This document shows, piece by piece, positions 43,225 to 53,032 of a DNA stretch of 64,000 bases. The notes beneath the pieces were generated by a model. It saw only the letters and a program-made list of their open reading frames with translations, ran no database searches and had not been told where the DNA came from. Positions within the stretch are counted from its first letter, which is position 1. The number at the start of each line of letters is the position of its first letter. The position numbers were made by a program, and so were the translations under genes. The DNA is from Leptolinea sp. HRD-7 (GTDB taxonomy: Bacteria > Chloroflexota > Anaerolineae > Anaerolineales > Anaerolineaceae). The DNA is taken from positions 2,884,001 to 2,948,000 of the forward strand of contig AP024710.1 of assembly GCA_024363285.1 (NCBI GenBank), in the 5' to 3' direction.

Positions 43225-44269
43225 ATCTAAATTGCACATTAAGATTTTGCAAGGTTTCCTTTGATGGTCTCAGATCCGCCTGCTGCAATCTGTTTAACGG
43301 TTTATCGACCAGGTTATACAGGTCATACATAGACCTCTGGTCGGGATCAACATAGATCAAGCCTGTCACCAGCCAATCGTTTAGGTAAGCCTCTTCCAGC
43401 ATGTGCATGGCGTCCCATCGATTGGTTGGATCATATTCTCGATCCAATTTTTTTAGAACCACCATCGAACCGTCATGTAATTCAATCTCTCGCACAGTAT
43501 TTTCTTCGAAGTCCTCAACCATAATCTCGTCTCTCGGTGGGACGAAGGAAAGCTCATGTAAGTGGGATTCGTGTTCTTTACCCCAGGAGTAAGAGTGCAA
43601 AGCAGTATCCAGATTATAAAAAGTAACACAGGGGCTGATAATATCAAGGACGCTGACACCACGATGACTTAAAGCCGCCTTAATCAGATCTTTCACTTGT
43701 TTGGGATCTCCCGCGAATGAACGGGCAACAAATGATGCATTGGATATCAAAGCTTCCATACAGATATCTACCGGCAGATAACGGCTGGTTCCCTGTTTCT
43801 TCAGTGTTTTTCCCCTTTCTGCTGTAGCCGAAAATTGCCCTTTAGTCAACCCATATACTCCATTGTTTTCGACAATGTAGGTCATAGGCATATTTCTGCG
43901 CACCATGTGTTTGAATTGGCCCATTCCAATACTGGCTGTATCTCCATCTCCACTTACACCAATGATTCGCATTGAGATATCACCAAAACCAGCGCCCTGT
44001 GCCAATGACGGCATTCTTCCATGCAATCCGTTGAACCCAAAAGAATGTCCAAGAAAATAAGTAGGACTTTTACTTGAACAACCTATACCCGAAAATTTCA
44101 TGGTTTTTTCCGGCCGAATATTTAACTCATAACAGGCCGCGATGATCTGGTTCGCCACAGAATTATGACCGCATCCCTGGCACAACGTACTGGCAGCTCC
44201 CTTATAATCAGCACGGGTCAGTCCGATTGAATTAGTGTGTTGGGGATTTATTGATGGATTATCTGTCAT
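43223..44269 (-). CDS. korB: 2-oxoacid:ferredoxin oxidoreductase, beta subunit
   Basis: The 348-residue protein has the TPP-binding and 4Fe-4S features of this subunit: 'LCQGCGHNSVANQII', 'GIGCSSKSPTYF', 'GVSGDGDTASIGMGQFKHM' and 'IVENNGVYGLTKGQFSAT'. It pairs with the alpha subunit encoded directly upstream (4 bp overlap). The pair decarboxylates a 2-oxoacid, makes acyl-CoA and reduces ferredoxin. KorB-type sequence suggests 2-oxoglutarate or a branched-chain 2-oxoacid; the substrate is not proven. Confidence 0.9.
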   Translation of the reverse strand: MTDNPSINPQHTNSIGLTRADYKGAASTLCQGCGHNSVANQIIAACYELNIRPEKTMKFSGIGCSSKSPTYFLGHSFGFNGLHGRMPSLAQGAGFGDISMRIIGVSGDGDTASIGMGQFKHMVRRNMPMTYIVENNGVYGLTKGQFSATAERGKTLKKQGTSRYLPVDICMEALISNASFVARSFAGDPKQVKDLIKAALSHRGVSVLDIISPCVTFYNLDTALHSYSWGKEHESHLHELSFVPPRDEIMVEDFEENTVREIELHDGSMVVLKKLDREYDPTNRWDAMHMLEEAYLNDWLVTGLIYVDPDQRSMYDLYNLVDKPLNRLQQADLRPSKETLQNLNVQFR

Positions 44270-46074
44270 GATTTTTTCTCCATTATCGAACGAATAGATT
44301 CATTAATCCATCGCGCGGTTAGCGGCAAACCATCCGAATGACATATCTTAACGAACCGGTCAGCGAATTCGGGGTATGTGATCTGCAATAGTTGACACAT
44401 CTGTCCATCTCGATTGATTTCTATAACATAGACAATTTCATGATCTTCAATAAATTTCTTGATTTCATCCGTAAAAGGAATTGCTCTGATACGGCAATAA
44501 TCAGATTTCAAACCATCTTTACTTAATAAATCCCTGGCTTCAAGTATCGCCTGATCTGTTGAACCATACCCGACTATCCCCAAACATGCATCTACGGATT
44601 GCATAATTTCTGGTAATGGAAGTATTGTTTTTGCCGTTTCAAATTTCTTTGCCAGTCTATTCAGGTTTTTTTCCCAATTTTCACTATCTTCCGAATATTT
44701 CGCGAATTCATCGTGCCCGGTACCCCGGGCAAAATAGGCACCCAAAGGATGTGTGTTACCGGGAACAGTCCGATATGCAATTCCGTCACCATCCACATCG
44801 AGATATCGCCCCCACATATTGTTGTTTTCTTTAAGAATTTTTTCCAGATCATCTTCCCATAGAATCTTTCCTCTATCCATCGGTTTTTCCGGATATACAA
44901 ATTCTTTTGTCAACCATTCGTTCATGCCCAGATCAAGATCAGAGAGAACAATCACCGGTGTTTGTATTCGCTCCGCGATATCAAATGCTTTCCAACCAAA
45001 TTCAAAACATTCCGTCACTGTTCCCGGAATCAGGATGATCATATTCTTATCGCCATGACTGATAAAATACGATTGGGTCAGATCACCCTGGGCGGTACGA
45101 GTCGGCAACCCGGTTGATGGGCCAACGCGTTGGACATCCCAGATGACTACCGGGACTTCAGTGTAATATGCCAGTCCAAGGTATTCTGACATCAGTGAAA
45201 GTCCCGGCCCTGAAGTAGACGTCATCGACCGCAAGCCGGCATATCCGGCACCAATTGCCATTCCAATAGCCGATAATTCATCTTCCGCCTGAACAACCAC
45301 AAATGTATCTTTTCCGGTTGCCGGATCACGTCTTAATTGCGGCAAATATTCATTTAATGATTCTGAAATACTGGTGGCAGGAGTGATCGGATACCACGCA
45401 TTAAACTGTACACCACCATAAATGGCGCCTAAAGCGGCCGCGGTATTTCCGTCAACCATAATATAACCATTTAAAGGTGGAAGTGATTTTAAAAAGTAAT
45501 TGTCTGATTTAGTCAGGTTCTGGTCTGCCCATTTAGCCGCAGCTTCCACTACCTGCCAATTGACCTGTACCGCTTTTTCTTTACCTTTGAAATGGTAATC
45601 GATTGCTTCATATACTTTTTCCAGATCCAAACCCAGCATTTGACCTGTTACCCCCACATACACCATATTAGCAACATAGTCCCGAACGGATGGATTTAAA
45701 TTAACTTGATTGACAATTTCTTTTATCGCCATCGGATATACATGAATATCAGAACGTTCGATAGGAAGATGAATGTAATCCGCGTAGAAAAGAACTCCCC
45801 CCTTACATACACATTCGATCTCTTTTCGAATTGTCATAGGATTCATGGCAATTACAATATCATCTTTTTCTTGCCGCGCCAGATATCCTTCTTGATTGAT
45901 ACGGATTGTGAACCATGTAGGTTGTCCCTGGATATTAGACGGAAAAATATTCTTTCCTGATACGGGAATACCCATCCTGAAAAGTGCTCGCAATAATGTG
46001 TTATTTGCTGTCGCGCTTCCCGATCCGTTTACCGTGCTGACTGTTAAATTGAAATTATTGATAATAGAGTCCAT
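44266..46074 (-). CDS. korA: 2-oxoacid:ferredoxin oxidoreductase, fused gamma-alpha subunit
   Basis: The 602-residue protein begins with the gamma domain (about 1-185, with 'GSGSATANNTLLRALFRMGI'). The alpha domain follows with 'WYPITPATSISESLNEYL', 'VVVQAEDELSAIGMAIGAGYAG', 'RSMTSTSGPGLSLMSE' and 'GLPTRTAQGDL'. The fused form is common for KorA. It lies 14 bp downstream of its probable FadR-type regulator and overlaps korB by 4 bp. Confidence 0.9.
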   Translation of the reverse strand: MDSIINNFNLTVSTVNGSGSATANNTLLRALFRMGIPVSGKNIFPSNIQGQPTWFTIRINQEGYLARQEKDDIVIAMNPMTIRKEIECVCKGGVLFYADYIHLPIERSDIHVYPMAIKEIVNQVNLNPSVRDYVANMVYVGVTGQMLGLDLEKVYEAIDYHFKGKEKAVQVNWQVVEAAAKWADQNLTKSDNYFLKSLPPLNGYIMVDGNTAAALGAIYGGVQFNAWYPITPATSISESLNEYLPQLRRDPATGKDTFVVVQAEDELSAIGMAIGAGYAGLRSMTSTSGPGLSLMSEYLGLAYYTEVPVVIWDVQRVGPSTGLPTRTAQGDLTQSYFISHGDKNMIILIPGTVTECFEFGWKAFDIAERIQTPVIVLSDLDLGMNEWLTKEFVYPEKPMDRGKILWEDDLEKILKENNNMWGRYLDVDGDGIAYRTVPGNTHPLGAYFARGTGHDEFAKYSEDSENWEKNLNRLAKKFETAKTILPLPEIMQSVDACLGIVGYGSTDQAILEARDLLSKDGLKSDYCRIRAIPFTDEIKKFIEDHEIVYVIEINRDGQMCQLLQITYPEFADRFVKICHSDGLPLTARWINESIRSIMEKKS

Positions 46075-46088
46075 GGCTTTTTCCCAGG

Positions 46089-46778
46089 TTACTCAAAATG
46101 GTTTTTAACATCGGATTTTTCTTCCCGTTGTTGAATGAGGATCATGTGTTCAAGTAAAGCCTTTCGACTTATTGAAAAATCTCTCTGTTGAATCGAATCA
46201 ACAATTCTTTCGTGGTACTGCCATACTTTTTGCTGGTAAGAAATGTCTGTATAGCGATTCAGGCCAGCTTCTTCGTACATTTGCCAGTATGCTTCTAAAA
46301 GCCCAATGACAAAAGGATTATTAAGACGACTGTACATCAAAAGATGAAAATCACGATGCTCATAAAAAGGGATCACAATTGGACTGGTATTTAGTTTTTT
46401 TCTTGCCCGCTCAATAAGGAATCGAAGGCTTTGAATGTCTTCTGCTGTCAAAAGTGTAGCGGCTTCTACAAAATATGCATCTTCCAGATGTTTTCGCAGG
46501 TCGGCAAACAAATCAAATCGAGACTGGTCTTCCATGATTGCGTAAGATAGACTTGCTGTCACAGCCGGTGTGAATCGGTATTTGTTTTTTCGAATACCCG
46601 TTTTAGGTCTTACTTCAACAAAACCAAACGCCCGGGCAACTTCAAGCTGCTCGCGTAATGTAGGAATACTGGTACCGGTTGATTTACTCAGTTCGTTTAA
46701 TGAGGGCAAACGGCTGTCGTCTTTGTTCTTTTTTTCCGCCAGAAATTTCAGAAAGCTGTTGAGATAGGTATCAGGCAT
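46089..46778 (-). CDS. GntR/FadR-type transcriptional regulator, probable korAB regulator
   Basis: The 229-residue protein has an N-terminal winged helix ('LPSLNELSKSTGTSIPTLREQLEVARAFGFVEVRPKTG' in pieces, about residues 23-60) typical of GntR regulators. A helical FCD-like C-terminal domain follows ('EAATLLTAEDIQSLR', 'FHLLMYSRLNNPFVIGLLEAYW', 'YHERIVDSIQQRD'). It is the first gene of the korAB transcript and therefore probably autoregulated. A promoter at 46820-46848 and a palindrome at 46795-46810 lie just upstream. The ligand is unknown; 2-oxoacids or acyl-CoAs are plausible. Confidence 0.85.
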   Translation of the reverse strand: MPDTYLNSFLKFLAEKKNKDDSRLPSLNELSKSTGTSIPTLREQLEVARAFGFVEVRPKTGIRKNKYRFTPAVTASLSYAIMEDQSRFDLFADLRKHLEDAYFVEAATLLTAEDIQSLRFLIERARKKLNTSPIVIPFYEHRDFHLLMYSRLNNPFVIGLLEAYWQMYEEAGLNRYTDISYQQKVWQYHERIVDSIQQRDFSISRKALLEHMILIQQREEKSDVKNHFE

Positions 46779-46794
46779 TACGTATTTACTCTTA

Positions 46795-46810
46795 TTAATC
46801 TGATGATTAA
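46795..46810. promoter_or_regulatory. Palindromic operator candidate upstream of the FadR-type regulator
   Basis: TTAATC (46795-46800) and GATTAA (46805-46810) form a perfect 6-bp inverted repeat with a 4-bp spacer. It sits right after the predicted transcription start of the promoter at 46820-46848, where a repressor would block RNA polymerase. GntR-family operators are short palindromes of this size. Confidence 0.5.
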
Positions 46811-46819
46811 GATAATTAA

Positions 46820-46848
46820 AGTATATCCCCGGCCAACCATTTCGTCAA
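46820..46848 (-). promoter_or_regulatory. Sigma70-type promoter of the regulator-korAB operon
   Basis: TTGACG (46843-46848, minus strand) and TATACT (46820-46825) are 17 bp apart. The predicted start is near 46813 and the leader is about 35 nt. The promoter overlaps the terminator hairpin of the upstream operon. Confidence 0.75.
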
Positions 46849-46858
46849 CCGGGGATAT
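46823..46858 (-). terminator. Terminator hairpin after the PIG-L gene
   Basis: Arms ATATCCCCGG (46823-46832) and CCGGGGATAT (46849-46858) form a 10-bp stem with a 16-nt loop, starting 3 bp after the PIG-L stop. The following T-run is weak. The same bases carry the korAB promoter, an economical overlap. Confidence 0.6.
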
Positions 46859-46861
46859 CTA

Positions 46862-47608
46862 TTATTTCCGAAAGACTATCCGTTTAAATGTCTCTTCATA
46901 CACAGGATCTTCTTCAGTAGATCCTTTAGTACGCCTTGTGGTGCGCATGCGTTTATCAAACGCTTCTGGCTCACCTATCTGACTCTTGTGTTCATGCAAC
47001 GCTTTAAGTTTTATTTCAAATGTGCCGGTGATATCCATTATGAAGTTGGGCTGTGCCGTAAGCGAAAGCCAAACTTCCTCAACAGAATGCGGTCCCAAGC
47101 CTTCGTCAGTGATCAATTCAGGAAAAAACATCCGGTTTCCACTTGCGGGAAACACAGCATCCAGTGCTATTTGACCAGCCGTCCGATGGTCAGGATGATT
47201 GATGTAATTTTCATTGGGAAAAAAATTCAATGGATCGCAAGAAACAAGAATATCCGGTTTGACTTTTCGGATTACCCTCACAACATCCTTGCGAATTTTC
47301 AAATCAGCGATCAGCATTCCATCGTCATACCCGAGGTTTATTATGTCGCCAACACCGATAACATCTGCTGCTTTTCGCTGTTCTACTTCCCGCAATTTGG
47401 AAAGTTTATCAGGCGTCATTTCAGGATCGTCTGAACCCTTGTTTCCATTGGTAATCAGGCAGTAATGTACCTCGTGCCCACATTTTACCCAATGAGCCAA
47501 TGTACCACCGCAAAAAAATTCAGGATCATCCGGATGTGCCAGAACAACAAGTATCTTTTTCTTCGATGACCATTCTTCCGTGTTACTTACCGACACTCTT
47601 TTCCTCAT
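46862..47608 (-). CDS. PIG-L (LmbE) family deacetylase
   Basis: From the ATG at 47608 the protein has 248 residues. It has the zinc motif 'VVLAHPDDPEFFCGGTLAHW' and the later 'NHPDHRTAGQIALDAVF', both typical of LmbE-like N-acetylglucosaminyl deacetylases. The substrate is unknown; sugar conjugates or amino-sugar lipids are typical. An upstream in-frame ATG at 47659 would overlap the PSP1 gene by 77 bp and is unlikely. A GTG at 47596 with AGGAAAAG before it is another real possibility. It is the last gene of the group that runs from nuoB to here. Confidence 0.85.
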   Translation of the reverse strand: MRKRVSVSNTEEWSSKKKILVVLAHPDDPEFFCGGTLAHWVKCGHEVHYCLITNGNKGSDDPEMTPDKLSKLREVEQRKAADVIGVGDIINLGYDDGMLIADLKIRKDVVRVIRKVKPDILVSCDPLNFFPNENYINHPDHRTAGQIALDAVFPASGNRMFFPELITDEGLGPHSVEEVWLSLTAQPNFIMDITGTFEIKLKALHEHKSQIGEPEAFDKRMRTTRRTKGSTEEDPVYEETFKRIVFRK

Positions 47609-48428
47609 TTCCAGATAACATGGAAAGTTCAGATATATGAAATTCGCGATATCCGACATCCGGAATTTCCACTGTTATCATTTCCTGTAATGGACGCACA
47701 TCTATTACTTTACCAACGCCTGCAGGTGTCTTAACCTCTTTGTTTCGTTTGGGTAATTTTGATCGCGCCTCAGTGTATTGTTCAAATTCATAGGATAAAC
47801 AACAGCGTAATCGGCCGCACATTCCGGTTATTTCACCAGGAGTCAGTGATATTCCCTGTTCTTTAGCCATTCGAATGGATATTGAACTGAATTCAGACAG
47901 GAATTGGCAGCAGCAACGTTTTTCCAGTCCGCATGCCCCAATACCGCAGATAGATTTTGCCACATCTCTCGGACCTATCTGTCTCAAGTCTACTTGAGAT
48001 GGCGCAAATCGCCGTTGTAAATCCTGGCGAAGTGATTTAAGATCGGCTTTCTCTTCTGTTTCCGTGCTGAAAAAAACAGTCAAACGTGATCCATCAAAAC
48101 TATACTCAGCCGAAACAATTTTTACACCTAATAATTTAAGTTCGTTTGACCGTTGGCGGGCAAATTCTACAACATCAGGTTCTTTATTCTGCCAGCTCTG
48201 CCGGGTGACGAGATCGCGAGGAGTAGCCCGGCGTTCAATAAGCTTCCAACCACCTTCTGGTGGAGTTCCAGGTTCTTTAATGATTAGTGCGATCTGCCCC
48301 AATTGTTTTCCACGAGTGGTTTCAACAACGACATAATCACCTATCTTCAAGTCAGTGATTATCCCACTGTCGAAGTGATACACTTTTCCGATCGGGTTAA
48401 ATCGGACACCCACGATCGTAGGCAGCAT
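47583..48428 (-). CDS. PSP1-domain protein (RicT/YaaT-like)
   Basis: The 281-residue protein has the PSP1 C-terminal domain with the cluster-type cysteines 'CGIGACGLEKRCCCQFLSEF' and 'MCGRLRCCLSYE'. In Bacillus YaaT (RicT) is part of the Fe-S-containing Y-complex that affects RNase Y and development. Here it is next to an Mrp-type Fe-S carrier gene (10 bp upstream), which may be meaningful. No phenotype can be inferred for this species. Confidence 0.88.
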   Translation of the reverse strand: MLPTIVGVRFNPIGKVYHFDSGIITDLKIGDYVVVETTRGKQLGQIALIIKEPGTPPEGGWKLIERRATPRDLVTRQSWQNKEPDVVEFARQRSNELKLLGVKIVSAEYSFDGSRLTVFFSTETEEKADLKSLRQDLQRRFAPSQVDLRQIGPRDVAKSICGIGACGLEKRCCCQFLSEFSSISIRMAKEQGISLTPGEITGMCGRLRCCLSYEFEQYTEARSKLPKRNKEVKTPAGVGKVIDVRPLQEMITVEIPDVGYREFHISELSMLSGNEEKSVGK

Positions 48429-48438
48429 AGATTTACTC

Positions 48439-49515
48439 CTAACCGACCATTTTAATGGTCACGCTGTTGTCGTTTTGTGCAGCAGCTACGCTCAAACTTG
48501 CAGCCACTTTCTCCGCAATGGCAGATAGGGCTTTTGCCGATGAAGAATTGGGTAAGGAAACTACTACAGGAGAACCGCCATCGCCACCTTTACGAACATC
48601 GGGATCCATTGGTATTGTTCCAAGGAAAGGAACTCCGGCCTCTTTTGCCAGTGATTCTCCTCCGCCATTTCCAAATACATCCACTCTTGAACCGTCAGGT
48701 AGTTCAAGGTAACTCATGTTCTCAACAACGCCAATAACCGGAACTTTGAGCACATTGAACATTTGCAAACCCCGATTCGCATCTTCCAATGAAACCGCCT
48801 GAGGCAATGTGACAATCACAGCACCGCTAAGCGCGATTGACTGTGCCAGGCTTAATTGGGCATCGCCGGTTCCTGGCGGAAGGTCTATGATGAGATAGTC
48901 CAATTCGCCCCATTCCACATCAGTCAGGAATTGCCGGATGGCGGAATGAAGCATGGGACCGCGCCAGATCAAAGGTTGCCCGGGTTTAACCAGAAATCCA
49001 ATTGACATCAGTTTTACGCCGAAGATTTCTGCCGGAAGCATTTTGTCTCCCATCGCAGGCGGAAGTTGTTCTACACCCATCATGGTGGGTACATTCGGTC
49101 CATAAATATCTGCGTCAAGTAAGCCAACTTTTGCCCCGGTTTTAGCGAGAGCTATTGCCAGGTTAACAGAGACAGTCGACTTTCCTACACCACCCTTTCC
49201 GGAAGCGACAGCGACTGCGTTTTTGACTTTTAATCCGTCAATAGTGCGATCACGGCCATCATCCCGTACCCGGGCATCCAATTTAACATTGACAGACTTT
49301 ACTCCAGAAATTTTTTCGACAGCCGCCTTGGCTTCTTCCTGTATTCGACCTCGGAGCGGACATGCCGGGGTAGTTAAGACAACAGTAAAACTCACATTAC
49401 CATCGTCAATGGCAATATCTTTGATCATATTCAACGTGACAAGATCACGGTGTAATTCCGGTTCCTGAACTGTTGAAAGCGCAGCCATTACTTGTTCTTT
49501 TGTAACTGAAGACAT
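48439..49515 (-). CDS. Mrp/NBP35-family iron-sulfur carrier ATPase
   Basis: The 358-residue protein has a MIP18/DUF59 domain in residues 1-80 and a P-loop ATPase domain with GKGGVGKS at 106-113, '[16 protein letters not shown]' and '[16 protein letters not shown]'. It belongs to the ApbC/Mrp scaffold and carrier family. The CxxC pair that usually follows ENMSY is missing here ([18 protein letters not shown]), as in some other lineages, so cluster binding through that site is doubtful. It lies in the nuo gene group and may help load Fe-S clusters. Confidence 0.92.
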   Translation of the reverse strand: MSSVTKEQVMAALSTVQEPELHRDLVTLNMIKDIAIDDGNVSFTVVLTTPACPLRGRIQEEAKAAVEKISGVKSVNVKLDARVRDDGRDRTIDGLKVKNAVAVASGKGGVGKSTVSVNLAIALAKTGAKVGLLDADIYGPNVPTMMGVEQLPPAMGDKMLPAEIFGVKLMSIGFLVKPGQPLIWRGPMLHSAIRQFLTDVEWGELDYLIIDLPPGTGDAQLSLAQSIALSGAVIVTLPQAVSLEDANRGLQMFNVLKVPVIGVVENMSYLELPDGSRVDVFGNGGGESLAKEAGVPFLGTIPMDPDVRKGGDGGSPVVVSLPNSSSAKALSAIAEKVAASLSVAAAQNDNSVTIKMVG

Positions 49516-49524
49516 TTTTTACCT

Positions 49525-49848
49525 CTAGTGTTTTCTGGCAAGATAGCTTTGAGCATCCTGCAACATTTGTTGAAACAACTTCACAAGATCATCATCCGAC
49601 CCTTTATAACGCTTAATATTGAGCTGGGCGCAAGCGGGGCACCCCCGCATGGCGCGAAAAGAATCGACATTGCAGGATATACACCCACCGATTTTGATCA
49701 TCATCAATAAAAAAGCTGTTTGTTCGGCAGAGTCAACGGGTTTTCTCATTACTTCGGCCACCAGGTTTTGCCAGGATTCGCCGCGTAAGTTTGATAAGCT
49801 CCCTATGGCTTTGCCGGGAAAAAGCACTTCCGTTTCTGGATTATACAT
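49525..49848 (-). CDS. Small cysteine-containing protein, unknown
   Basis: I do not recognise this 107-residue protein. It is mostly helical and has a cysteine cluster in its second half (CISCN near residue 56 and GCPAC near 70), which could bind zinc or an Fe-S cluster. It is placed between nuoI (34 bp upstream) and the Mrp-type ATPase gene (9 bp downstream) on the same strand. A role in Fe-S assembly or complex I maturation would fit the context but is not shown by the sequence. Confidence 0.7.
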   Translation of the reverse strand: MYNPETEVLFPGKAIGSLSNLRGESWQNLVAEVMRKPVDSAEQTAFLLMMIKIGGCISCNVDSFRAMRGCPACAQLNIKRYKGSDDDLVKLFQQMLQDAQSYLARKH

Positions 49849-49882
49849 CGAACTAGCCTCTATTCACTGTAAATTCTTCCCT

Positions 49883-50485
49883 TTAAGATGGTTTGGCCGC
49901 TTTTGACGCGGCTTTTTCAGTTCGAGCTGCTTCTTCCCGTGAATAGCTGGTTGGACGGATCGAGGCGTAATAGCTCGCTGGTTTGAGTAACTTATCGAGA
50001 GTGAAAATATTGTTTTCATATTTATCCGTATTGGCCAATTCATAATTGTGATCCATACGGATGGCATCAAACGGACAGAATTCCGCGCAAAAACCGCAAT
50101 TCATGCAAATATCAATATCAATGGTATAGGCGTTTGGAGAAGCGACCGGTTTTCCTGTCTCCTCATCTTTTTTCCGCTCGATCCAGATACATTGAGGCGG
50201 GCAAACCTTTGCACAAATACCACAAGCCGTACACCTGATTTTCTTAGACCCATCTTCAGCTTCATCATAGATCAGGAATGGGATATACCGGAATTCTTCC
50301 GGAACAGGAAGTTTTTCCTCCGGGTACTGAATCGAGAAAATACCTTTTGTCTCTGCGGAAGAACGCAGCGCGATGCCTTCAGGTTTGTAGTACTTCTTTC
50401 CCAGCCATTTGAGGTCATCAATATAGGTTTCAAAAAAATGTTTGACAGGAACCAGTAAACCGCGAATGATACCAAATCCATTCAT
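49883..50485 (-). CDS. nuoI: NADH-quinone oxidoreductase subunit I
   Basis: The 200-residue ferredoxin-like subunit has two 4Fe-4S motifs: C85/C88/C91/C95 and C127/C130/C133/C137, each followed by Pro. The N-terminal helix and spacing match NuoI. It ends with an Ala/Lys-rich tail. It carries electrons in the peripheral arm of complex I or a related ferredoxin/F420-linked complex. It lies 13 bp downstream of nuoCD. Confidence 0.92.
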   Translation of the reverse strand: MNGFGIIRGLLVPVKHFFETYIDDLKWLGKKYYKPEGIALRSSAETKGIFSIQYPEEKLPVPEEFRYIPFLIYDEAEDGSKKIRCTACGICAKVCPPQCIWIERKKDEETGKPVASPNAYTIDIDICMNCGFCAEFCPFDAIRMDHNYELANTDKYENNIFTLDKLLKPASYYASIRPTSYSREEAARTEKAASKAAKPS

Positions 50486-50498
50486 CTCTGCCTCCCGC

Positions 50499-52241
50499 CT
50501 ACCGGTCTACTTCACCAAGAATAATATCAATGGACCCGCAAATCGCGATGGCATCAGCCAGTTTCCCGCCCCGGCTGAGTTCTGCCAGCACCGTCAGGTT
50601 AATAAAAGACGGTGCCCGAACATGATACCGTTGTGGATTGGATTTTCCATCTGATACCACATAAAATCCCAGTTCCCCTTTTGGACCCTCTATACGGCCA
50701 TACGCTTCACCAGAAGGCACGCGCATGGCATATTGGGATTTTCCGGCCATCACCGGACCATCAGGTAAGTCACGCAGTGCCTGTTGTATTATCCGGATAC
50801 TCTGCCGCATTTCATCCAGTCGTACCAGGTAGCGATCATAAATATCACCATGGTATCGAACGGCCACATCAAAATCAAACCGGTCATACACTGAATAAGG
50901 TTCTGCTTTTCGGATATCGTAGGGCACTCCCGAAGCCCTAAGTAGAGGACCCGCGGTGGAAAACGCAGTCGCTTTATCAGCGGTGAGAACTCCGACACCT
51001 TCCGTTCTCATACGGACGATCTCGTTGTGAGTAAGGTAACGGTCCAGATCATCAATTTTTCTGGGTAGTCGGCTGAAGGTCAGTTTGCGAATTTTTTCTA
51101 TAACGTTATCTGAAATGTCACGTACAACTCCCCCAAACCGGAAATAATTGCACATCATTCTAGATCCGGATACTTCTTCGAAAATATCCAGTATCAATTC
51201 ACGCTCTTCAAGCGCGTACAATGAAGGAGTAAACATCGCCCCCAGCTCATTGAGAAGAAAACCCGTAGTAAAAATGTGACTGCTGATCCTCGTCAGCTCT
51301 GCCATGATCACACGGATGTATTCCGCGCGTTCCGGAGGGGTAATACCCATCAATTTCTCGACGGCCAAAGCGTACCCGAAATTATTACTCATCGACGAGA
51401 TGTAATCCAGGCGATCGGTATATGGCATATTTTGCAGGTACGTGTTTCGTTCGCCCAACTTTTCGTGGCAGCGGTGAAGGTATCCGAAAACCGGCTTTAA
51501 TTCACGGATCGTCTCTCCTTCCATTAAGGCAGCCATACGAAAAACCCCATGCGTAGACGGGTGTTGAGGTCCGACGTTAACTATGATCTGGTCAGTTTTT
51601 AGATCATTACCGGTAGTACCTACCGCGTTTCGCAGGGCTTCATATAGTTTTTCATCTCCCCCATATTTATACTGATCAGGCTCGAATCCGGCCGGATAAT
51701 CAACATTATTTTTGAATGGATTTCTTTCTTCCACGCGTTCGCATACCCCATCAGGCCAGCGTGACTTAAAAGGTTTTACATCCTCCTCATAAAAAACTTC
51801 TTTCCAATCTTTTCTTAAAGGGTATCCATTGAACCCTTCCCATAAGAGAATACGCCTGAGATCAGGATGCCCGGTGAATTCAATCCCGAACATATCGTAT
51901 ATTTCGCGTTCCTGAAATTCAGCGCCAGGGAAAACGGAATAAAGACTGGGTACAGATGGATTTTCTCTGTCTGTCTGTACTTTAAATTCAATCCCCGGTC
52001 CGCCAGTTGACCGGTATGCCAGATATACAACATCGAAATAATTTTCAGGGAATAAATCGACTGCCGTAACCATCGACAGGTAATCAAACCCAAGTTCATC
52101 TCGGATAGATCGGGCAAACTGCAATAAATTTTCCGCATTGACGATGACACCAGAAAATCCAGTCCGGGTTTCTTGAGATACCCAACCCGGGAAGCGAGAA
52201 ACAAGCTCTGATTCGAGCGTGGACGAGATCTGTTCGCTCAT
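50499..52241 (-). CDS. nuoCD: NADH-quinone oxidoreductase, fused subunits C and D
   Basis: The 580-residue protein combines NuoC (about residues 1-170; '[19 protein letters not shown]') and NuoD (about 195-580; '[16 protein letters not shown]', '[29 protein letters not shown]' in pieces, and the C-terminal '[12 protein letters not shown]'). Fusion of C and D is known in several phyla. It overlaps nuoB by 4 bp. The subunits form the quinone-binding cavity with NuoB. Confidence 0.94.
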   Translation of the reverse strand: MSEQISSTLESELVSRFPGWVSQETRTGFSGVIVNAENLLQFARSIRDELGFDYLSMVTAVDLFPENYFDVVYLAYRSTGGPGIEFKVQTDRENPSVPSLYSVFPGAEFQEREIYDMFGIEFTGHPDLRRILLWEGFNGYPLRKDWKEVFYEEDVKPFKSRWPDGVCERVEERNPFKNNVDYPAGFEPDQYKYGGDEKLYEALRNAVGTTGNDLKTDQIIVNVGPQHPSTHGVFRMAALMEGETIRELKPVFGYLHRCHEKLGERNTYLQNMPYTDRLDYISSMSNNFGYALAVEKLMGITPPERAEYIRVIMAELTRISSHIFTTGFLLNELGAMFTPSLYALEERELILDIFEEVSGSRMMCNYFRFGGVVRDISDNVIEKIRKLTFSRLPRKIDDLDRYLTHNEIVRMRTEGVGVLTADKATAFSTAGPLLRASGVPYDIRKAEPYSVYDRFDFDVAVRYHGDIYDRYLVRLDEMRQSIRIIQQALRDLPDGPVMAGKSQYAMRVPSGEAYGRIEGPKGELGFYVVSDGKSNPQRYHVRAPSFINLTVLAELSRGGKLADAIAICGSIDIILGEVDR

Positions 52242-52927
52242 GCTGTCTCTCCATTCGAATCAGTTTCCGTTTCGTCGGCGGATTCTTCCGACTTAAGTTG
52301 CTCCTGGTTGGCCTTAATCCGGCATAATCTGGAAATGTCATCGTACTGGCGGGGATCCATCAGATCAGGACCAAGGACCGGAACAGGGATGGCTTCCAAT
52401 GCCCCTTTTTGATACCAGCGGGCTGTTTTTATGGATTCCCTATCTACTTTCTTTTGTAATTCGATCAGTCCATTCAATAATGCCTGCGGTGTTGGAGGGC
52501 ATCCCGGAATATACACATCAACCGGGAGGAAACGGTCAATACCGGGAACGACGTTGTATCCCTCTTTAAAAGGTCCACCGCTATTCGCACAAGCACCCAT
52601 GGACAGAACATACTTGGGTTCAGGCATCTGGTTATACAACCGCACGATCTGCGGAACCATTTTTTTTGTTACGGTTCCGGAAATGATCATCACATCGGAT
52701 TGCCGTGGACTGGGGCGCATGACTTCCATTCCAAACCGTGATAGATCATACCGGCTGGCTGCCGCGCAAATCATTTCAATGGCGCAGCAAGCCAAACCAA
52801 ACATCATGGGCCACAGGGAATTTCGTCGACTCCAGTTGTATATTCTGTCCAAAGACGTGACAGTCACAGCACTCTGTATATCAGGGGGTATCTCGATTCC
52901 GGGCGAATTGATCGTATTCTCTGCCAT
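52238..52927 (-). CDS. nuoB: NADH-quinone oxidoreductase subunit B
   Basis: From the ATG at 52927 the protein has 229 residues. It has the N2-cluster cysteines in [10 protein letters not shown], '[10 protein letters not shown]' and '[13 protein letters not shown]'. An acidic C-terminal extension ('[11 protein letters not shown]') is unusual. AAGGAG lies at the expected distance before 52927. The frame is open further upstream to 53152, but that part runs through the promoter region into the divergent regulator. No nuoA precedes it and no nuoH follows; only B, CD and I are here. Confidence 0.93.
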   Translation of the reverse strand: MAENTINSPGIEIPPDIQSAVTVTSLDRIYNWSRRNSLWPMMFGLACCAIEMICAAASRYDLSRFGMEVMRPSPRQSDVMIISGTVTKKMVPQIVRLYNQMPEPKYVLSMGACANSGGPFKEGYNVVPGIDRFLPVDVYIPGCPPTPQALLNGLIELQKKVDRESIKTARWYQKGALEAIPVPVLGPDLMDPRQYDDISRLCRIKANQEQLKSEESADETETDSNGETA

Positions 52928-52967
52928 ACGGCTCCTTCCCTGTGATTCGCATGAATGCAATAAATCG

Positions 52968-52995
52968 ATTTTATCATCCACAGAAATCGTGTCAA
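52968..52995 (-). promoter_or_regulatory. Sigma70-type promoter of nuoB-nuoCD-nuoI
   Basis: TTGACA (52990-52995, minus strand) and TAAAAT (52968-52973) are 16 bp apart, giving a predicted start near 52961 and a leader of about 34 nt. It faces away from the regulator gene at 53033, with which it shares the 105-bp intergenic region. Confidence 0.75.
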
Positions 52996-53022
52996 GTTTA
53001 TAATTGTGTAAAATATTTTTTA

Positions 53023-53028
53023 TATAAT
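53023..53028 (+). promoter_or_regulatory. -10 element of the divergent regulator
   Basis: A perfect TATAAT ends 4 bp before the ATG at 53033. No ribosome site is visible, so the mRNA is probably leaderless, starting at or next to the ATG. No clear -35 element is present. Confidence 0.5.
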
Positions 53029-53032
53029 ACCA

